Shown: positions 6,101 to 6,254 of the stretch, in pieces
Position numbering within the stretch: the first letter of the stretch is position 1
Layout: the number at the start of each line of letters is the position of its first letter
Assembly: GCA_017408185.1 (NCBI GenBank)
Contig: JAFQVE010000009.1
Span: forward strand, 1-6,254
Reading direction: 5' to 3'
DNA from: Oscillospiraceae bacterium
Lineage (GTDB): Bacteria; Bacillota_A; Clostridia; Oscillospirales; JAAYXM01
DNA length: 6,254 bases
The notes under the pieces: model-generated
The model's database searches: none
What the model was told of the DNA's origin: nothing
What the model saw: only the letters and a program-made list of their open reading frames with translations
Made by a program: the position numbers and the translations under genes

Positions 6101-6254
6101 GGTGGCGGCGGTGCCGCACCGACCGACAAGCCCGATGCTGACGATGAAAGCCTTCTCCTTGAGGAGAAGGTGCCGAGCACAGGCGAGGCGGATGAGGTGG
6201 AAAATAAAACTGACGCACCGGAGGCCTCCGGTGAAACGGATAGCATCCGTTTCA
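32..6254 (+). CDS. Giant secreted multimodular heparinase II/III-like polysaccharide lyase (3'-partial)
   Basis: The predicted product is an extracellular lyase that would cleave a uronic-acid-containing polysaccharide by beta-elimination. The frame is open from ATG 32 to the window edge (2,074 codons) without a stop. The start is chosen because AAGGAG lies 7 bases upstream and a classic signal peptide follows directly. Order of parts: signal peptide, unassigned N-terminal region, Ig-like domain, carbohydrate-binding-like module, three Ig-like domains, lyase toroid (807-1387), lyase beta-sandwich (1388-1788), accessory beta domain, He_PIG-like domain, poly-Gly linker. Family signatures seen are GSHQLSGA (His1177), EVGSGYNSIW (Tyr1254), SSHAHRD (His1427, His1429), PDLGYP (Asp1447) and LAHNTVVVDD (His1470). 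The catalytic core (about 980 residues with its beta-sandwich) makes up under half of the visible protein; the rest is spacer, binding and attachment modules. Fold and lyase class are well supported. Substrate (glycosaminoglycan, alginate-like or another uronan) is not determined. An SLH anchor beyond the edge is inferred. Confidence 0.93.
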   Translation, partial: MKRILAILLTICMITSALPVSFAAESESSGNIEYVFSYKAYADENGAQRTGSASNANVLTTTQSAMYTGYNAWSAEGFSYAQGLMLYEGSLWWSSKTSRVSGDSQDDYALSAMIVLDIQSTGTFYPVLNYIPHTFAPIYNVYLIKKQATDDVSAGWSAGAKNAKVDEYLKNNISDKNHLGRVDMYGTANSGKAELNSVNITETGEYYLIFVDDGVNSSWAADGTGSKARAKTDITSFTLTPVDELELEKIDVSTENAYVLLEDTDGMKLEVSGTMTGGFPADLNGAEITYKSSDEEIATVSETGVITPVSCGEFAVTVTVALGDVSLSKTLNLAVSENPIVPGFEIYFNDTTARTTTVSATSDTGAVSNGYFSKDTHGINWTINTELTDPELIAGDTSSARIQGSVDYLYLVNDSGNFAVDFTTAADGYYDIKLSAMMRNTVGLAKFYVDGKYVGEFDGYADPGDLYTAVETLARPIELKKGTHTLLIKNGGKTGGSNSRRYLRGVSFIGKGELSGAKNPEIEATRDNLAAGESGEYKVKLKWENGAGFYAPLISGDGTVESEFTVTSSDDSIISVSDGSFKALKPGTAKLLTTGMIDGKQVSGETEITVNSNVLERVELNLDEDTLYFVGGEKKLTARAFLSDGSEISERDITAVSYESSDTNVATVEDGVFRALSEGEVTITANLTFNGATTPVSKTVSVNTVKITSITAKTEDAVVLASDADGSRIIVTGIQNDGNTVDLTGSLLSYEPLTVGIASVDADGYAHFITRGTVDVKVSANIEGNTFECVAKIVSGSGKTEPTIYTYEMRENALANVKKYDWAKSLRNAAVAKADSWADKYDIFYELMPGEGIPRSYTISTRNAPTNTTDTTVGMKYSCPYCGVDIRSDHGSYAWGVSPVSRPWKVQCPDCKRLFPSNDFGSFYELGVDKATGVFSREQAYEKHHELFGDQTLETPGEHGSEQWKAYYGVGNKEGYLYNELYEDKDSTWMVDDGFGWSPRDGVPGSSEKVSSNPKWAPIAVYTHFVYVITDSASVNESYYRVISNLRDAYLYTGDVKYARAGIIILDRFSDLYPSFDLTKTSLSYHNSHGSSNAGKVVGSIWEANISDAMVKAYDAFYPMMDDPWVISYLSEKAAENGTENPKTSGELIRENIENGLLREAMNAVYTRRINGNFGSHQLSGALAAVALDTYPETEEMFDWLCAASSSSTTKVTDPIYPAQTYTTYIKNTGGELLSKYIIDVDRDGFGNEVGSGYNSIWPTETITIAALLARYGKSSDINLMENPKYIKMFNSVIRETMGNGYTLQLGDGGGTASKGLSDTSPEAIQAFDLLDEDDENRIQLAKNIYYTKKGNLDNIYIDIFSDNANLAKEIEDIIEEHGELEFESENMTGFGLAVLRRGEALKSTGSAGADFRGDTWMYYGRTDSSHAHRDMLQLGIDAYGFNFMPDLGYPEATSYDENRWQWIKNTLAHNTVVVDDEYQDMLYDGTPLHYDSNGKVGVIDVEAPGVYKTTDIYRRTAVSVEESDEVSYTIDFFRIKGGDKHTYSFHTQSYMGYTTDDFELVPQVDENGNYVGTYAGADVPYGPDPDGNSKNSNYVCRYPRGYTWLKNVNRAQELTDGSFSVNFKQTDFNKQVSDSKGLNLKFIALNDWKPSEVAITTGYAPRTASNKNVTGLDYMFIHREGNNLDTLFTSVLQPYKGEEYIESAESVALTSDGAQVTDNSAKAVKVTLKNGRCDYIIYSTADNITYSVSDTIGDVPVSFNFRGFVGVYSVNEKGENIYSYVNDGDIIGNITGKAEYVGKVVSFTEELTDKNTITVKIDGDVDLESLENRYIYVENDKVQNGSYRILSASVNAENSLYTDLYLGNTSLIRGYKDKTDFDAGFEYNIAAEQSFRIPLSTVEDFAPEFDAVNENITTSAGSSITVKVNAKSLNGESITYIGTVLPRGASVNSETGVVTWKPDASQVGESGFMITARDDAGRESSVTFEITVYGSTTGGSSSDKTEENDGSGSTGTGDTSAGGGGGGGGGAAPTDKPDADDESLLLEEKVPSTGEADEVENKTDAPEASGETDSIRF
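110..760 (+). other. Unassigned N-terminal beta-rich region (residues 27-243)
   Basis: I do not recognise a named family here. The region is rich in aromatics, for example the stretch MYTGYNAW and the SLWW pair, and alternates hydrophobic and polar residues as beta strands do. Near its end the segment ITETGEYYLIFVDD resembles the 'signal of a well-made beta-sandwich' strand often found in carbohydrate-binding modules, where a phrase like TGTYYL precedes a final strand. No cysteine falls between residues 27 and 243. A carbohydrate-binding or adhesive role is possible from position and composition, but that is inference. Confidence 0.5.
761..1042 (+). other. Bacterial Ig-like domain 1 (Big_2-like, residues 244-337)
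   Basis: The core reads YKSSDEEIATVSETGVITPV followed by a G-x-F-AVTVTV strand, which is the usual Big_2 pattern: an SSD turn, 'ATV', a Gly turn, then a closing V-T-V strand. It contains one cysteine (Cys311). These domains usually act as rigid spacers or weak adhesive units in surface proteins. Here it separates the unassigned N-terminal region from the carbohydrate-binding-like module. Confidence 0.8.
1058..1570 (+). other. Carbohydrate-binding-like beta-sandwich module (residues 343-513)
   Basis: The segment GYYDIKLSAMMRN, then AKFYVDGKYVGEF, then IELKKGTHTLLIKNGG, is the typical strand order of a galactose-binding-like jelly roll (CBM6/CBM35-type or a related family): a 'dG-Y-y-l' strand, a 'fyvDGk.vG' hairpin, and a 'l.kGtHtl.i.n' strand. 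Such modules bind glycans and hold enzymes on their substrates. It is bracketed by Ig-like domains, which suggests an extended string of beads. The exact family and ligand cannot be read from the sequence. Confidence 0.65.
1586..1867 (+). other. Bacterial Ig-like domain 2 (residues 519-612)
   Basis: The pattern FTVTSSDDSIISVSDG, then FKALKPGTAKLLTTG, then a closing ETEITV strand, matches a Big_2-type fold, though the first half is longer than usual and includes a glycine-rich loop around residues 544-560. It follows the carbohydrate-binding-like module and starts a run of three consecutive Ig-like units leading into the catalytic core. Confidence 0.7.
1871..2140 (+). other. Bacterial Ig-like domain 3 (residues 614-703)
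   Basis: This is one of the clearest Ig-like repeats in the protein. It has an opening VELNLDEDTLYFVGGEKKLT strand pair, the core YESSDTNVATVEDGVFRALS, and the end EVTITANL followed by a KTVSVNT closing strand. It has the same layout as domain 1 with little obvious residue identity outside the core, so the repeats look old rather than recently duplicated. Confidence 0.82.
2141..2431 (+). other. Divergent Ig-like domain 4 (residues 704-800)
   Basis: The stretch begins with KITSITAKTED and continues with IIVTGIQNDGNTVDLTG, then TVGIASVDADGYAHFI, then TVDVKVSANIEG. The order of strands and the 'IASVDADG' core fit a degenerate Big_2-like unit, but the SSD turn is replaced, so the call rests on position and pattern. 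Cys789 lies near its end. It abuts the lyase and may pack against it. Confidence 0.6.
2450..4192 (+). other. Heparinase II/III-like catalytic toroid (residues 807-1387)
   Basis: This is the helical (alpha/alpha) half of the lyase. Recognisable points are the early YDWAKSLRNAAVAKADSWAD helix; a four-cysteine insert at 879-911; ISNLRDAYLYTGDVKYARAG, a typical 'ayl.tgd.kYa' toroid helix pair; GKVVGSIWEAN (Trp1102, Glu1103); NFGSHQLSGALAAVALD with His1177; and EVGSGYNSIW with Tyr1254. By analogy with heparinase II (His202, Tyr257) and related lyases, His1177 and Tyr1254 are candidates for the catalytic groove. Most relatives have Asn before this His, whereas here it is Ser1176. The assignment of fold is firm and the residue-level mapping is inferred without an alignment. 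Confidence 0.85.
2666..2764 (+). other. Four-cysteine zinc-ribbon-like insert (residues 879-911)
   Basis: Two CxxC pairs, CPYC (Cys879, Cys882) and CPDC (Cys908, Cys911), are separated by 25 residues. They are followed by KRLFPSNDFGSFYELGVD, a phrase that I recall following the second pair in other large bacterial heparinase II/III-like proteins. The spacing fits a zinc ribbon holding one structural metal ion. It sits in the N-terminal part of the catalytic toroid, in a protein with a secretion signal, so outside the cell the pairs could alternatively form disulfides. Zinc binding is inferred from the pattern. Confidence 0.75.
4193..5395 (+). other. Heparinase II/III-like beta-sandwich region (residues 1388-1788)
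   Basis: The region opens with MTGFGLAVLRRGE and carries the family signature: SSHAHRDMLQLG (His1427, His1429), FMPDLGYP (Asp1447) and NTLAHNTVVVDDEYQ (His1470). In heparinase II, His408, Asp425 and His464 hold a zinc ion and His406 is near the active site. His1429, Asp1447 and His1470 line up with that zinc set and His1427 with His406. Spacing from Asp to the last His is shorter here. Later strands include YTIDFFRIKGGDKHTYSFH and a conserved-looking GLDYMFIHREGNNLDTLFTS segment starting at residue 1672, also seen in other large lyases of this group. Cys1597 and Cys1734 lie in this part. Confidence 0.85.
5396..5740 (+). other. Accessory beta domain after the lyase (residues 1789-1903)
   Basis: The segment runs from ITGKAEYVGKVVSFTEELTD through IYVENDKVQNGSYRILSA and TSLIRGYKDKTDFDAGFEYN to SFRIPLST. 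I recall similar stretches closing the lyase part of other large Firmicutes heparinase-like proteins, but know no assigned function. It is beta-rich, without cysteine, and sits between the lyase beta-sandwich and the Ig-like domain that leads to the linker. It may stabilise the core or add binding surface; neither is shown. Confidence 0.55.
5741..6001 (+). other. Putative Ig domain, He_PIG-like (residues 1904-1990)
   Basis: The pattern LPRGASVNSETGVVTWKPDA, then GESGFMITARDDAGRESSVT, then the closing FEITVYG strand, is the classic He_PIG/dystroglycan-type motif ('lP.Ga.ld..tGvitWtPt..q.G.y.ftv.a.D..G'). Such domains are common as spacers in secreted enzymes, often next to a cell-wall or S-layer anchor. 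It marks the end of the structured enzyme and the start of the linker. Confidence 0.85.
6050..6070. repeat. Perfect inverted repeat A, 8-bp arms, 5-base loop
   Basis: GGTTCCGG and CCGGAACC flank the loop AAGCA. It lies in the linker part of the coding frame (Gly-Ser-Gly-Ser-Thr-Gly-Thr). The arms are GC-rich, so an mRNA hairpin is likely. There is no T-run after it and the frame continues, so it is not a terminator. Confidence 0.85.
6151..6170. repeat. Perfect inverted repeat B, 9-bp arms, 2-base centre
   Basis: CCTTCTCCT and AGGAGAAGG flank the centre TG, coding for the Leu-Leu-Leu-Glu-Glu-Lys part of the linker. With a two-base centre the RNA hairpin would lose the innermost pair or two. 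As DNA it could form a cruciform. Confidence 0.85.
6216..6233. repeat. Perfect 18-bp palindrome C
   Basis: CACCGGAGGCCTCCGGTG is fully self-complementary with no loop. It encodes Ala-Pro-Glu-Ala-Ser-Gly in the linker and shares its last two bases with the next inverted repeat. Confidence 0.88.
6232..6254. repeat. Perfect inverted repeat D, 10-bp arms, 3-base loop, at the window edge
   Basis: TGAAACGGAT and ATCCGTTTCA flank the loop AGC. It encodes Glu-Thr-Asp-Ser-Ile-Arg-Phe, the last residues visible. The right arm ends exactly at the final base, so the stem may be longer. No stop codon or T-run is visible, so there is no support for a terminator. Confidence 0.88.

Larger units (their letters stand above)
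6002..6254 (+). other. Gly/Ser/Thr/acidic linker leading to a probable SLH anchor (residues 1991-2074)
   Basis: After the He_PIG-like domain the protein becomes low-complexity: STTGGSSSDKTEEN, then repeated Gly-Ser-Thr, nine consecutive glycines (residues 2019-2027, bases 6086-6112), then an acidic and Pro/Thr-containing stretch. The last visible residues, ETDSIRF, resemble the lead-in to an SLH repeat, which often starts with a hydrophobic-Phe-x-Asp-Val. In Clostridia, a poly-Gly or Pro/Thr-rich linker commonly precedes three SLH repeats, which bind secondary cell-wall polymer. The SLH domain itself is not in the window, so anchoring is inferred. Confidence 0.65.

Noticed and set aside
5998..6246. 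Minus-strand frame with a proline run
   Set aside because: The prolines are simply the complement of the poly-Gly codons; there is no supported start context or domain.
6232..6254. Hairpin as a transcription terminator
   Set aside because: It lies within the open frame, no stop codon precedes it and no T-run is visible after it.

Overview
The window is almost entirely one protein-coding gene on the + strand. A single reading frame opens at 32 and has no stop through 6254, giving 2,074 complete codons with the C-terminus beyond the right edge. I read the frame through the whole window and saw no frameshift or internal stop. No second gene, RNA gene, insertion sequence or CRISPR array is supported. 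The 31 bases upstream hold a ribosome binding site and possibly the tail of a preceding gene.

The product is a giant secreted, multimodular enzyme whose catalytic core belongs to the heparinase II/III-like polysaccharide lyase superfamily. These enzymes cleave uronic-acid-containing polysaccharides by beta-elimination. In order it has: a signal peptide (about residues 1-24); an unassigned N-terminal beta-rich region (27-243); a bacterial Ig-like domain (244-337); a carbohydrate-binding-like beta-sandwich (343-513); three more Ig-like domains (519-800); the helical toroid of the lyase (807-1387), which carries a four-cysteine zinc-ribbon-like insert (879-911); the lyase beta-sandwich (1388-1788) with the family His-x-His...Asp...His signature; an accessory beta domain (1789-1903); a putative-Ig (He_PIG-like) domain (1904-1990); and a Gly/Ser/Thr/acidic linker with nine consecutive glycines (1991-2074). 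The linker ends in a sequence resembling the lead-in to an S-layer homology (SLH) domain, so I infer cell-surface anchoring, but that part lies outside the window.

The architecture suggests an anaerobic Gram-positive bacterium of the Clostridia, probably from a gut, rumen or other polysaccharide-rich habitat. The grounds are the stacked Ig-like domains, poly-Gly linker, probable SLH anchor, AAGGAG ribosome binding site and moderate GC content. Genus cannot be told from this sequence. The inferred job is capture and depolymerisation of an acidic polysaccharide at the cell surface: Ig-like modules as spacers, the beta-sandwich module as a possible glycan binder, the core as lyase. The substrate cannot be assigned.

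The most unusual nucleotide-level signal is a cluster of four perfect inverted repeats with 8-10 bp arms inside the linker (6050-6254), the last ending exactly at the final base of the window.
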